From: Shinella lacus
Lineage (GTDB): Bacteria; Pseudomonadota; Alphaproteobacteria; Rhizobiales; Rhizobiaceae
NCBI RefSeq assembly: GCF_010994755.1
Contig: NZ_WHSB02000006.1
Coordinates: 62,001-126,000 of the forward strand
Length of the DNA: 64,000 bases
Direction of reading: 5' to 3'
Part shown: positions 45,395 through 53,950 of the stretch, one piece after another
Layout of the letters: every line of letters starts with the position of its first letter
Numbering within the stretch: position 1 is the first letter of the stretch
Program-made: the position numbers and the translations under genes
The notes under the pieces: generated by a model
What the model was told of the DNA's origin: nothing
Databases searched by the model: none
What the model saw: only the letters and a program-made list of their open reading frames with translations

Positions 45395-45835
45395 ATGCGC
45401 CGCTTCCTGCTTTCGCTCGCCGCCCTTGCGGCCCTGTCCTCGCCCGCCTTCGCCACCGGCGGCTTCAGCTGCGCGGTGAAGGACAAGAACCTCACGCTCG
45501 ATGCGGAAGCCGGTTTCAGCTACAGCATCGGCGGCGGCCTCCTGAATTTTCGCGGCGCTTTCGAACTGCCGAAGAAGCTTGCGCCCAAGGGGCTGGAGCG
45601 GGTGACGCTCACGCCGTCGCATCTGGCGCACGACTGGCTCTACGATGGAGAGCTCCGCCTTCTCCTGCACGCGGAAACCGAAGGCGACCTACCGTTCGGC
45701 TCGGTCGATATCATCGTCAGGACGAAGATGACGGACGATGAGACCACCTATGACGGCGATTACAAGCTGATCCTCAACCGGGCGGACGCCGATAGCGTCG
45801 AGCGCACCGGCAAGGTTTCCTGCTCGGTCGGCTGA
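45395..45835 (+). CDS. Exported protein of unknown function
   Basis: 146 aa from ATG 45395 with GGAGAT upstream. Signal peptide MRRFLLSLAALAALSSPAFA, mature start TGGFSCAVKD. The mature domain is beta-rich, with the phrases LTLDAEAGFSYSIGGG and LTPSHLAHDWLYDGELRLLL, and a disulfide pair likely between the CAV near the start and the last CSVG. No family recognised. Seventy-six bases separate it from glcF; whether it belongs to that operon is unclear. Confidence 0.75.
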   Translation: MRRFLLSLAALAALSSPAFATGGFSCAVKDKNLTLDAEAGFSYSIGGGLLNFRGAFELPKKLAPKGLERVTLTPSHLAHDWLYDGELRLLLHAETEGDLPFGSVDIIVRTKMTDDETTYDGDYKLILNRADADSVERTGKVSCSVG

Positions 45836-45840
45836 AACGA

Positions 45841-45865
45841 CGATGCCGGCGCGAGGCCGGCATCG
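45841..45865. terminator. Hairpin between convergent genes
   Basis: cgatgccggc / gccggcatcg, 10-bp perfect stem with a 5-base loop. No strong U-run on either side. It probably serves both the exported-protein gene and the first transpeptidase gene. Confidence 0.6.
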
Positions 45866-45889
45866 AGGTATTCAATCGGGGTGGCCAGA

Positions 45890-46600
45890 TCAGCCGCCGA
45901 AGCCGAACAGGTTGCCGAAGAAATCGACGCCGCGGTCGTTGTAGCTGACGCTGCCCTGGCGGTTGCCGGGGCCGACGACGATGACCTTGGTGCCGATGTC
46001 GGCGCGGGCATAGAGATGCTCGACGTCCTTGTTCATCATGCGGATGCAGCCCGACGACATGTTCTGGCCGATCGTCCAGGGCTGGTTCGTGCCGTGGATG
46101 CGGAAGATCGTGTCGCGGCCGCCCTTGAAGAGGTAGAGCGCGCGTGCGCCGAGCGGGTTGTCCTCGCCGCCGGCCTGGGTGACGGGCAGGATGCGGCCCT
46201 TCTTGGCCTCGCGGCGGCGCATTTCGGCCGGCGGGGTCCAGCTCGGCCATTCGGCCTTGCGGCCGACCTTCACCACGCCCGACCAGCCGAAGCCGTCGCG
46301 GCCGACGCCGATGCCGTAGCGCGTCGCCTTGTTGTTGCCCTCGACATAGTAGAGGAACTTGTTGTTGGTATCGACGATCACGGTGCCGCGCGCCTGGTCG
46401 GTGACGAAGCGCACCTTGGTGCGCTTGAACTTCGCCGCGACCTGCTTCTTGCTCTGGTACTGTTGTACGAGCGTGACGTCCGACGTGGTCTCGACCTGGC
46501 CGCCTTGACGGGCGGCAGGGAAGGCGCCCGCCGAGGTGGCCGGCATGATCGCCGTGGCCGCGACGGCGGCCGCCAGCAAGATCGATGCGTATTTCCGCAT
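45890..46600 (-). CDS. L,D-transpeptidase (YkuD), copy 1
   Basis: 236 aa from ATG 46600 with AGAGGGAA upstream; signal peptide ends near TSAGA. The YkuD domain covers about residues 70-215, with VDTNNKFLYYVEGNNKATRY, EWPSWTPPAEMRRREA, NPLGARALYLF and the active site HGTNQPWTIGQ ... SSGCIRMMN, where the Cys is the acyl acceptor and the His belongs to the catalytic site. It forms 3-3 peptidoglycan crosslinks or links proteins to the wall. The tail after the domain (YNDRGVDFFGNLFGFGG) is Gly/Phe-rich. Confidence 0.93.
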   Translation of the reverse strand: MRKYASILLAAAVAATAIMPATSAGAFPAARQGGQVETTSDVTLVQQYQSKKQVAAKFKRTKVRFVTDQARGTVIVDTNNKFLYYVEGNNKATRYGIGVGRDGFGWSGVVKVGRKAEWPSWTPPAEMRRREAKKGRILPVTQAGGEDNPLGARALYLFKGGRDTIFRIHGTNQPWTIGQNMSSGCIRMMNKDVEHLYARADIGTKVIVVGPGNRQGSVSYNDRGVDFFGNLFGFGG

Positions 46601-46738
46601 GGTGTATTCCCTCTCAATCCTCAATTCCGAGAGGCTAGCCGAGTCCTGACCGAATTCAAGCCAGCCCACGCGCAGTAAGACGATTGTGAAGGCGGATTTC
46701 TTCGGGTTGTTGCACGAAGTGTTGCCATAAAAGCAAAG

Positions 46739-46765
46739 ATCTCCGGCCGCGGGGCGACCGGAGAT
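46739..46765 (-). terminator. Terminator after L,D-transpeptidase copy 2
   Basis: atctccgg / ccggagat stem with an 11-base loop; read on the minus strand it is followed by CTTTGCTTTTATGG. Located 35 bases past the stop of copy 2, separating the two transpeptidase genes into two transcripts. Confidence 0.65.
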
Positions 46766-46799
46766 GCTCGATCGGCGTCTGTCTTTACGGCGGCTCGCC

Positions 46800-47540
46800 T
46801 CAGATCACGATGACCTTGGTGCCGACATTCACGCGCTCGTAGAGGTCGACGACGTCCTCGTTGCGCATGCGGATGCAGCCGGACGAGACCGCATAACCGA
46901 TCGTCCAGGGCGCGTTGGTGCCGTGAATGCGGTAGAGCGTCGAGCCGAGATACATGGCGCGCGAGCCGAGCGGGTTTTCCGGGCCGCCTTCCATGAAGGC
47001 CGGCAGGTAGTGGCCCTTTTCCGCCTCGCGGGCGACCATTTCCTTCGGCGGCGTCCAGCTCGGCCATTCCGCCTTGCGGGTGATCGTGTGGGCGCCCGCC
47101 CATTCGAAGCCCGGCTTGCCGACGCCGACGCCGTAACGCCGCGCCTTGCCGTCGCCCATCACGAGGTAGAGGAAGCGGTTGTTGGTATCGATGACGATGG
47201 TGCCTGCCCTGTGCTCGCTCTCGTAGGAGACGACCTGCGGCAGGTACATCGGGTCGAACTTCGACTTGATCGGGTTCTTCGCATGCGTCGTTACCGAAGC
47301 CTGCTCGACGCGGGCGGCGCCATCACGGCGGATGACGCGGCGCTGCTGCACCTTCTGGCGCTGGAGGATGCGGCGCGTGTTGACGGCGGGCTGCACGCCT
47401 TCGCCGGTGAGCTGCATCACCCAGGGCGCGGTGAGATCGGGGCTGATGACGACCGGCGGGCGGCTCATGTACCGGTCGTTCGCCTGCGCCACCGTCGTGG
47501 TGCACAAAAGGGTCGCTGCAAGAAGGGTTCGTATCAACAT
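46800..47540 (-). CDS. L,D-transpeptidase (YkuD), copy 2
   Basis: 246 aa, signal peptide MLIRTLLAATLLCTTTVAQA. An Arg/Gln-rich linker of about 60 residues (RRILQRQKVQQRRVIRRDG) precedes the catalytic domain. The domain is a close paralogue of copy 1: VIDTNNRFLYLVMGDGKARR, EWPSWTPPKEMVAREA, NPLGSRAMYLG, HGTNAPWTIGY ... SSGCIRMRN. Unlike copy 1 it ends right after the domain. The linker may hold the enzyme against the peptidoglycan or an acidic partner. Confidence 0.93.
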   Translation of the reverse strand: MLIRTLLAATLLCTTTVAQANDRYMSRPPVVISPDLTAPWVMQLTGEGVQPAVNTRRILQRQKVQQRRVIRRDGAARVEQASVTTHAKNPIKSKFDPMYLPQVVSYESEHRAGTIVIDTNNRFLYLVMGDGKARRYGVGVGKPGFEWAGAHTITRKAEWPSWTPPKEMVAREAEKGHYLPAFMEGGPENPLGSRAMYLGSTLYRIHGTNAPWTIGYAVSSGCIRMRNEDVVDLYERVNVGTKVIVI

Positions 47541-47760
47541 CGGACGTACTCGCTACTGATCGTCGCCGGGATGCGCCGCCACGATTGAAGGATGCGGCGC
47601 CGGTTCGGAAAGAATGCTTGCACTGTCCGATGAAGCGAATGGTAAACGGCCGTTCATTCAATATGCACGATGCCGATAAAGCTTTGAGTAGGGTTATTGC
47701 CGGCTTTCCAAATGTGGTTGATGAGTGGTAAACCGGAACAAAAAGGAAACGGAGACGGCA

Positions 47761-48390
47761 ATGACGGCACGGGGACTTGTGGAAGGCGACGACGGGCGCG
47801 TGCGCTGTGCGTGGCACGGCAATCTGGAGGACTATCGCCGCTACCATGACGGCGAATGGGGGCATCCGGTCGTAAGCGATCTGCGCCTCTTTGAGAAGAT
47901 CTGCCTCGAAGGCTTTCAGTCGGGTCTCTCCTGGCTCACCATCCTGCGCAAGCGCGAGGCCTTCCGCGCCGCCTTTGCCGGCTTCGATTTCGACAAGGTC
48001 GCGGCGTTCGGCGAGGACGATATCGCCCGCTGCCTTGCCGATCCCGGCATCGTGCGCCACCGCGGCAAGATCGTCTCGACGATCAACAATGCGCGGCGCG
48101 CGCAGGCGCTGCGCGACGAGTTCGGCACGCTCGCCCGCTATTTCTGGAGTTTCGAGCCGGGGCCGGAGGAGCGGCCGGCGCTGGTGGACTGGGAGACGAT
48201 CGCCGCCAACCCGACGACGCCCACCTCCGTGCGCCTGTCGAAGGACCTGAAGAAACGCGGCTGGACTTTCGTCGGCCCGACGACGGTCTACGCCTTCATG
48301 CAGGCGATGGGCCTCGTCAACGACCATATCGAGGGATGTTTCTGCCGCGCTGAAGTGGAAGCGGAGAGGAAAGGCCTTGAAAGGCCATAA
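47761..48390 (+). CDS. tag: DNA-3-methyladenine glycosylase I
   Basis: Excises 3-methyladenine from alkylated DNA. 209 aa from ATG 47761 with GGAGACGG upstream. Tag hallmarks: the N-terminal zinc Cys/His pair in RCAWHGNLEDYRRYHDGEWG, the catalytic-region Glu in GLSWLTILRKREAFRAAF, GKIVSTINNARR, and the C-terminal zinc pair in VNDHIEGCFCR. All match the HhH-type Tag enzymes. It stands alone. Confidence 0.95.
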   Translation: MTARGLVEGDDGRVRCAWHGNLEDYRRYHDGEWGHPVVSDLRLFEKICLEGFQSGLSWLTILRKREAFRAAFAGFDFDKVAAFGEDDIARCLADPGIVRHRGKIVSTINNARRAQALRDEFGTLARYFWSFEPGPEERPALVDWETIAANPTTPTSVRLSKDLKKRGWTFVGPTTVYAFMQAMGLVNDHIEGCFCRAEVEAERKGLERP

Positions 48391-48548
48391 TTCCGGTATT
48401 GCCGTCACAAATATATCTTTGATTCTACAACGAATCATGTAGCTTATTATAAAGCGGCAAAATCATACATCGGTAGTCTGGGGTCGACGTGCGCGGGGGT
48501 AGTCGCGGCGTGCCGCTTTGTGCTGAATGATTTGGCATGAGGGGAAAC

Positions 48549-48770
48549 ATGACGCCAAACGCACCTGCATTCGATGAATCTCCACTTGAGGTCTGGGCCT
48601 GCGACAAGGCCCAGGAGATCATGCTCCGGGAAGGTTTTCGCCTCATCCGGTCGGCCCGCAACGGCAGCAACACCGAAATTCGCGAAACGAGCCTCCTGAT
48701 GGCCCGCGTCATCGCGGCCTCGCTGGTCGAGGCCTCGGCGGCCCACCGGGCACAGCCGGCCGGCGAATAG
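48549..48770 (+). CDS. Small conserved-looking protein of unknown function
   Basis: 73 aa from ATG 48549 with GAGGGG five bases upstream; an ATG at 48537 is possible. The sequence is a single helical unit: ESPLEVWACDKAQEIMLREG and TEIRETSLLMARVIAASLVE, with no signal or membrane segment. Codon use fits the neighbours and a strong terminator follows, which supports a real gene. Function not recognised. Confidence 0.7.
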   Translation: MTPNAPAFDESPLEVWACDKAQEIMLREGFRLIRSARNGSNTEIRETSLLMARVIAASLVEASAAHRAQPAGE

Positions 48771-48779
48771 GCATTTGGA

Positions 48780-48805
48780 AGGCCCGCCGGGCAGCCGGCG
48801 GGCCT
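48780..48805 (+). terminator. Rho-independent terminator
   Basis: aggcccgccgg / ccggcgggcct, 11-bp stem with a 4-base loop, then cctgttttgcttcttt. Ends the 48549 gene. Confidence 0.85.
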
Positions 48806-48833
48806 CCTGTTTTGCTTCTTTACTTGGCGTTGA

Positions 48834-49214
48834 TTACTGGGCGTTCTGCGTCAGCCACTCCTGCATCATCTTGATCTCGCCTTCCTGGGCGGTGATGATG
48901 TCTTCCGCGACCTGTCGCATCCCTTCATCCTTGCCATATTCCAGCTCGATCTTCGCCATGTCGATGGCGCCCTGGTGATGGGCGATCATGCCGCGCACGA
49001 AGTCCACATCGGCATTGCCGGTGAACTCGATGTCCATGCCCGCATGCATTTTCGCATTGGCCTCGACGAAAGCCTTGCTGGGCGCGCTCTGGTCGCCCTT
49101 GGGGCCGCTCATCGTCATGGCCTGATGGGCGGAATGGTCGACCTCCTGGGCGAAGGCGGGCAGGGTGAAGGCGAGCGCCAGCGCTGCGCCGAAAAACAGG
49201 GTTTTTGCGTTCAT
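48834..49214 (-). CDS. DUF305 family exported protein
   Basis: 126 aa, signal peptide to about FAQEV. The DUF305 core is MDIEFTGNADVDFVRGMIAH followed by HQGAIDMAKIELEYGKDEGM, with the conserved H-H-Q-G-A and the closing EIKMMQEWL. Met- and His-rich (HSAHQAMTMSG, KMHAGM), as in the copper/metal-responsive members. Metal binding in the periplasm is a fair inference. The gene just upstream on the same strand encodes another His/Cys/Met-rich exported protein. Confidence 0.88.
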   Translation of the reverse strand: MNAKTLFFGAALALAFTLPAFAQEVDHSAHQAMTMSGPKGDQSAPSKAFVEANAKMHAGMDIEFTGNADVDFVRGMIAHHQGAIDMAKIELEYGKDEGMRQVAEDIITAQEGEIKMMQEWLTQNAQ

Positions 49215-49283
49215 TGTCTTTTCCAGTTCTGAAAACGGTTGATGGCCGGGTGCTAGGCACCCGGTTGTTCACTCAAGCGTCGT

Positions 49284-49604
49284 TCAGGCCCGGGGAGGCG
49301 GATCGAGCGGGGGAAGCGCCAGGCCGGCAAGCTGCGGCGTGGCGGCGGAGACGCGGCCCGAAATGTCGAGCGTGCGGTTCATCGGTTCCAGCCGCGCGGC
49401 CTCGATCGCGAAACAGGCGGAACAGGCAAGCGGATGGGCGGCGGGTTTCGCCTTGCCGTGCTCGCTGCCGCCGTCGTCTCCGGCCATCTGGTGCATCGCA
49501 TGCATGCCGGCCGTTTGCCCGGCATTCAGCGTCGCCGCGACCACCGGCACCCAGCCGGAAAGAACGGCGCCCAGAATGGCGAAGACGAACAGGATCTGTC
49601 TCAT
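49284..49604 (-). CDS. Small exported His/Cys/Met-rich protein
   Basis: 106 aa. N-terminal hydrophobic signal (ILFVFAILGAVLSGWVPVVA). The mature part has GMHAMHQMAGDDGGSEHGK and HPLACSACFAIEAARLE, a clustered HxxxHxM stretch and a C-x-x-C motif, a plausible metal site. The A-x-x-HPLACSAC part resembles DUF2946-type proteins of copper loci, but similarity is loose. The Pro-rich end is PPLDPPPRA. Next to the DUF305 gene, supporting a metal-related role. Confidence 0.7.
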   Translation of the reverse strand: MRQILFVFAILGAVLSGWVPVVAATLNAGQTAGMHAMHQMAGDDGGSEHGKAKPAAHPLACSACFAIEAARLEPMNRTLDISGRVSAATPQLAGLALPPLDPPPRA

Positions 49605-49643
49605 GCTCCGAGAGATAGGCGCTTGCAGCGGAAAAGAAAAGGG

Positions 49644-50084
49644 TCAGTTCAGCCTGCCGCGCCGATCCGGCACCGTCTCCATGCAGACGCGGGCGATGGC
49701 GAAGGTGCCGTGGATCGTGCCGTCGGAGCCGTCGATCGTCTCCGACTGGCCGAAACAGAAGACCGGCCGATGCAGGCCCGGCCCCGGCCGGATGGTCGTG
49801 GAGAAGCTGAAGGTGGTGGAGGAGGTCGCCGCATCCTCCAGCGCCTGCAACACCTTCTGCCAGTCGGCCGGGTCGTAGAGGTGGATGAGGTCCATGATGC
49901 CGCAGGGCGTGCTGGCCGTGCCGTGCAGGCTTGCCGCCTGCGGCCCCAGCCACACGAGGCCCGTCGCCAGTTCCGCGCTCCATTCCTCGCAGACGAAGAG
50001 ATTTTCCAACTCGCGCGGATCGATACCGATGAACTGCGCCACGGTGGCGAGACGGTTGGATGTCATTGTCGATTTCAATGCCAT
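49644..50084 (-). CDS. PAS-fold-only protein (paralogue of 60119-60565)
   Basis: 146 aa, no signal peptide or membrane part. About 20 leading helical residues, then a region with PAS-3-like layout: EEWSAELATGLVWLGPQAAS, MDLIHLYDPADWQKVLQALE, SFSTTIRPGPGLHRPVFCFG and GTIHGTFAIARVCME. It aligns along its length with the protein at 60119. No kinase, cyclase or other output domain. It is divergent from an XRE-type regulator 242 bases away. Likely a sensory or protein-interaction module; partner unknown. Confidence 0.78.
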   Translation of the reverse strand: MALKSTMTSNRLATVAQFIGIDPRELENLFVCEEWSAELATGLVWLGPQAASLHGTASTPCGIMDLIHLYDPADWQKVLQALEDAATSSTTFSFSTTIRPGPGLHRPVFCFGQSETIDGSDGTIHGTFAIARVCMETVPDRRGRLN

Positions 50085-50326
50085 TCGGTGGTGTCCGAGA
50101 GCGTTCGACCAACCCTGCCCGGCACGGTCGCGGCGCGTAAATTATCAGCCATTTTCGGCTGTCGCCAATCGGTAAAAGTACGGGTTTACGTTCCCGCTTA
50201 TCCAAGTACAGCTACCCAAGGTTAGCTGAGCTCAAAGGTAGCCGACATCGAGGGCGGCTGAAAGCGAGGCAACTGGTCGTTTACTCGACCACAGGGCGTG
50301 GAACTGAATTTTCTCACTCCGCAGGG

Positions 50327-50968
50327 TTGAATTTGCCCCATTTCGTCCTCACCACCGGTCATGACCTCGTCGACCAGCTCCGGGCCTACCGCCTCAAGGT
50401 CGGGCTGACGCAGGACGACATCGCCTGGAAACTCGGCTTTTCCCCCACCACCGTCTCGCGCTGGGAGCGCGGCGTCGCGGCACCCGACCTGCGCGCCACC
50501 GGCGCCATCGTCGATTTCCTGCGCCGCGCCGATGCGCAGACCGAACGGCGCCTGCTGAAGGCGATCCTGACCGCGCGCGATAGCCGCAATCTCTGGGAAG
50601 GCCGCGACATCCGCTATCTCGGCGGCTCGCAGCAGGAATATCGCGAGAGCCCGGAAATGCGCGCCGTCGTCGGCACCAGCATCCGCGGCTACCTCACCGG
50701 CCATTATCGCGATTGCCTGGAAGACAAGGCGCTCGTCGCAAGCCTCTATGCCCGCGAGATCGCCAGCATCCAGATCTACGGCGGCACCGCGCTATCGACG
50801 ACGTCGATCCCGGACGGCACCGTGCAGATGAAGCGGCTCTCCTTCCAGTCGGAGATGCGCGGCATCATCCGCGGCGATACCCATTCGGTGCTCATTCCCG
50901 CCACGGAAGCCCCGACCGCTTCCGCCGTCATCGTGCACAGCTGGGATACGCTGCTGCTCCGGCCCTGA
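50327..50968 (+). CDS. XRE-family helix-turn-helix protein with uncharacterised C-terminal domain
   Basis: 213 aa from TTG 50327, or TTG 50333, which is better spaced from GCAGGG. HTH at about 13-65: LRAYRLKVGLTQDDIAWKLG, FSPTTVSRWERGVAAPDLRA. The C-terminal 120 residues (GGSQQEYRESPEMRAVVGTS, LVASLYAREIASIQIYGG) show no known ligand domain, but the beta-strand-rich second half ending SAVIVHSWDTLLL could be a PAS- or cupin-like sensor. Divergent from the PAS-only gene, so a regulator/sensor pair is plausible. Confidence 0.82.
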   Translation: MNLPHFVLTTGHDLVDQLRAYRLKVGLTQDDIAWKLGFSPTTVSRWERGVAAPDLRATGAIVDFLRRADAQTERRLLKAILTARDSRNLWEGRDIRYLGGSQQEYRESPEMRAVVGTSIRGYLTGHYRDCLEDKALVASLYAREIASIQIYGGTALSTTSIPDGTVQMKRLSFQSEMRGIIRGDTHSVLIPATEAPTASAVIVHSWDTLLLRP

Positions 50969-51069
50969 TACTGGGCCGCGCTTATATCGGCCGTGATCTC
51001 GCCCTTGCCGCTGCCCGTCCAATCCGCTAGGGAAACCGCAACGGAAATACAGGAATTTCGGGTATCCCG

Positions 51070-52617
51070 ATGAGCGAAAAGCAGAAAAAACCGCAGAAGC
51101 TGAAAGCCCGCCTGCCGCGCGGCTTCGTCGATCGTGATGCCGCGGATATCCGCGCCGTCAACGAGATGACCGCGAAGATCCGCGAGGTCTACGAGCATTA
51201 CGGCTTCGATCCGGTGGAAACGCCGCTTTTCGAATATACCGACGCGCTCGGAAAGTTCCTGCCGGATGCCGACCGCCCGAACGAGGGCGTCTTCTCGCTG
51301 CAGGACGACGACGAGCAGTGGATGAGCCTGCGCTACGACCTGACGGCGCCGCTCGCCCGCCATGTCGCGGAAAACTTCAACGAGATCCAGCTCCCCTACC
51401 GCACCTATCGCGCCGGCTACGTCTTCCGCAACGAGAAGCCCGGCCCGGGCCGCTTCCGCCAGTTCATGCAGTTCGACGCCGACACGGTGGGCGCTGCCGG
51501 CGTGCAGGCGGATGCCGAAATGTGCATGATGATGGCCGACACGATGGAAGCCCTCGGCATCGCCCGCGGCGACTACGTCATCCGGGTGAACAACCGCAAG
51601 GTTCTGGACGGCGTGCTGGAAGCGATCGGGCTTGGCGGCGAGGACAAGGCGGGCGCCCGCCTCAACGTGCTGCGTGCCATCGACAAATTCGACAAATTCG
51701 GGACCGAGGGGGTAACATCGCTGCTTGGTGCTGGCCGCAAGGACGAGTCTGGCGACTTCACGAAGGGCGCAGGGCTCAGTGCGGAGCAAATCGAAAGAGT
51801 TCTTCTGCTCTTTGCAATCAGTGGGGCCGGCAATGATGCTGCGAATGCGCTCTCTGTCGGTGCGCTGCGGCTGCAGAAGCTCGAAGAGGCTTTTGTAGAC
51901 AGCGAAATAGTGCAGGCTGGCGTTCAGGAATTGAAGCAAATCCGCTCTCTTTGCAGAAGCGGTGGTTACGACGACAGTCAAATATTAATAGATACGTCCG
52001 TCGTTCGCGGCCTCGAATATTACACCGGCCCCGTCTTCGAAGCCGAGTTGCAGTTCGCCGTCACCAACGAGAAGGGCGAAAAGGTCGTCTTCGGTTCGGT
52101 CGGCGGTGGCGGGCGGTATGATGGTCTCGTCTCGCGCTTCATGGGCCAGCCGGTGCCGGCGACGGGCTTTTCCATCGGCGTCTCGCGCCTGATGACGGCG
52201 CTGAAGAACCTCGGCAAGCTCGGCCAGAACGAAGTGGTCGCCCCCGTGCTCGTCACCGTCATGGACGGCGATATCGAGAGCATGGGTCGCTATCAGCGCT
52301 TCACGCAGGAACTGCGCAAGGCCGGTATTCGCGCCGAAATGTACCAGGGTAACTGGAAGAAGTTCGGCAACCAGCTGAAATATGCCGACCGCCGCGGCGC
52401 CCCCGTCGCCATCATCCAGGGCGGCGACGAGCGCGCCGAAGGCCTCGTGCAGATCAAGGACCTCATCGAGGGCAAGCGCCTTTCCGGCGAGATCGAGGAC
52501 AACACCTCCTGGCGCGAGGCCCGCGTGGCGCAGGTTTCCGTGCCGGAAGCCGAACTCGTCGCAAAGGTCCGCGAAATCCTCGAAGCGCAGGCCGAAGACC
52601 GGGCACGGGCTGGCTGA
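51070..52617 (+). CDS. hisS: HisS, histidyl-tRNA synthetase
   Basis: Charges tRNA-His. 515 aa, class II: motif 1 around [20 protein letters not shown], motif 2 [20 protein letters not shown], histidine signature [14 protein letters not shown] and motif 3 in [20 protein letters not shown]. The C-terminal anticodon domain contains [17 protein letters not shown]. In about 51690-52010, encoding roughly residues 208-315, GC content and codon choice drop sharply and the residues depart from the usual rhizobial insertion region, suggesting a recombined segment. Coupled downstream to hisZ and hisG. Confidence 0.95.
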   Translation: MSEKQKKPQKLKARLPRGFVDRDAADIRAVNEMTAKIREVYEHYGFDPVETPLFEYTDALGKFLPDADRPNEGVFSLQDDDEQWMSLRYDLTAPLARHVAENFNEIQLPYRTYRAGYVFRNEKPGPGRFRQFMQFDADTVGAAGVQADAEMCMMMADTMEALGIARGDYVIRVNNRKVLDGVLEAIGLGGEDKAGARLNVLRAIDKFDKFGTEGVTSLLGAGRKDESGDFTKGAGLSAEQIERVLLLFAISGAGNDAANALSVGALRLQKLEEAFVDSEIVQAGVQELKQIRSLCRSGGYDDSQILIDTSVVRGLEYYTGPVFEAELQFAVTNEKGEKVVFGSVGGGGRYDGLVSRFMGQPVPATGFSIGVSRLMTALKNLGKLGQNEVVAPVLVTVMDGDIESMGRYQRFTQELRKAGIRAEMYQGNWKKFGNQLKYADRRGAPVAIIQGGDERAEGLVQIKDLIEGKRLSGEIEDNTSWREARVAQVSVPEAELVAKVREILEAQAEDRARAG

Positions 52618-52637
52618 CGGCGATGGGTATAGTGCTG

Positions 52638-52765
52638 CAAGACCCCCTCATCCGCCTACCGGCACCTTCTCCCCGCTGGGGAGAAGGGGAGGATCGCGGA
52701 CTTCTCGTTTCCCCTTCTCCCCAGTGGGGAGAAGGTGGCCCGAAGGGTGGGATGAGGGGGTCTTG
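52638..52765. repeat. RIME-like palindromic element between hisS and hisZ
   Basis: Outer arms caagaccccctcatcc / ggatgagggggtcttg are a perfect 16-bp inverted repeat about 97 bases apart. Inside are two further hairpins, ccttctccccgctggggagaagg and ccttctccccagtggggagaagg. The sequence matches the RIME class of rhizobial intergenic elements. It lies inside a probable operon, so it will be transcribed and folded in the hisS-hisZ message. Confidence 0.85.
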
Positions 52766-52816
52766 CCGCCGGCAGGACAGAGGGGGGTATGCATCCCCGC
52801 GGCCGGAGCGACTGCC

Positions 52817-53950
52817 ATGCCCCTGATCAACCTGCCCGCCTTCGCGCCCGACCTCATCGCCGATCTGGAAAACCTCCACACGGAGCGCGTCGATACGCCG
52901 GTCATCCAGCCGGCAGAACCCTTCCTCGACATGGCGGGCGAGGATCTGCGGCGGCGCATCTTCATGACGGAGAGCGAGACGGGCAAGAGCCTGTGCCTGC
53001 GCCCCGAATTCACCATTCCCGTCTGCCTGCGCCACATCGAGACGGCGACCGGCACGCCGAAGCGCTACGCCTATCTCGGTGAGGTCTTCCGCCAGCGCCG
53101 CGAGGGCTCGAACGAGTTCTACCAGGCGGGCATCGAAGACCTCGGCGAACAGGATGTCGCCCGCGCCGATGCGCGCGCGGTCTGCGATGCGCTTTCCGTG
53201 CTGAAGAACCGCCTGCCGGGCGTCGGCCTTTCGGTCGTGCTCGGCGACCAGTCGGTGTTTGAGGCGGTCGTTGCCGCCTGCGGCCTGCCGGCCGGCTGGC
53301 AGAAGCGGCTGGTGCATGCCTTCGGCAACCAGGCGCAATTGCAGAAGCTGATGGCCGATCTGTCCGATCCCGCCCCCTCCGGCGTCTTCGGCCCTGAGGT
53401 CGAGCGCCTCGCCATTCTGGGAAAACTCGACGACGAGGCGACGCTGGTCGCCCATATCGACCAGACCATGGAAGCGACCGGCTATTCCACCAATGCCAGC
53501 CGCAGCCCCGCCGATATCGCAAGGCGGCTGCGCGAAAAAATGGAACTCGCCAACACGCGGCTCGACCACCGCACGCTGGCGCTGCTCAAGGAGTTCCTGG
53601 CCCTCGAACTCAGCCTTGCGGAAGCGCCCCAGGCACTCGCCGCCTTCGCGCAAAAGGCCGGCCTTTCGCTCGGCGAGGCACTGGCCCGTTTCGAAAGCCG
53701 CGTGGCGGCCCTGCGCGATATCGGCGTCGACCCGGCTGATATCACCTATCGCGCCGCCTTCGGCCGCCCGCTTGATTATTACACCGGCCTCGTCTTCGAG
53801 ATCACGCCGGACGGCGACGCGCTGGTGCTCGCCGGCGGCGGCCGTTTCGACCGGCTGCTGACGCTGCTCGGCGCGAAGGAGCGCATTCCGGCGGTCGGCT
53901 TCTCGCTCTGGCTCGACCGGATCGCGAGCGTGAAGGGAGCCGCCGCATGA
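52817..53950 (+). CDS. hisZ: HisZ, ATP phosphoribosyltransferase regulatory subunit
   Basis: HisRS-like protein without synthetase activity that activates the short-form HisG. 377 aa from ATG 52817; the frame is open further upstream through the repeat, but the start after GCCGGAG is natural. Class II-like core: [40 protein letters not shown] and the closing [18 protein letters not shown] then [13 protein letters not shown]. The C-terminal anticodon domain of true HisRS is absent. Overlaps hisG (ATGA). Confidence 0.93.
   Translation: MPLINLPAFAPDLIADLENLHTERVDTPVIQPAEPFLDMAGEDLRRRIFMTESETGKSLCLRPEFTIPVCLRHIETATGTPKRYAYLGEVFRQRREGSNEFYQAGIEDLGEQDVARADARAVCDALSVLKNRLPGVGLSVVLGDQSVFEAVVAACGLPAGWQKRLVHAFGNQAQLQKLMADLSDPAPSGVFGPEVERLAILGKLDDEATLVAHIDQTMEATGYSTNASRSPADIARRLREKMELANTRLDHRTLALLKEFLALELSLAEAPQALAAFAQKAGLSLGEALARFESRVAALRDIGVDPADITYRAAFGRPLDYYTGLVFEITPDGDALVLAGGGRFDRLLTLLGAKERIPAVGFSLWLDRIASVKGAAA

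Noticed and set aside
52641..52762. CRISPR-like repeat array
   Set aside because: Only inverted, not regularly spaced direct repeats; two hairpins plus outer arms fit a RIME element.
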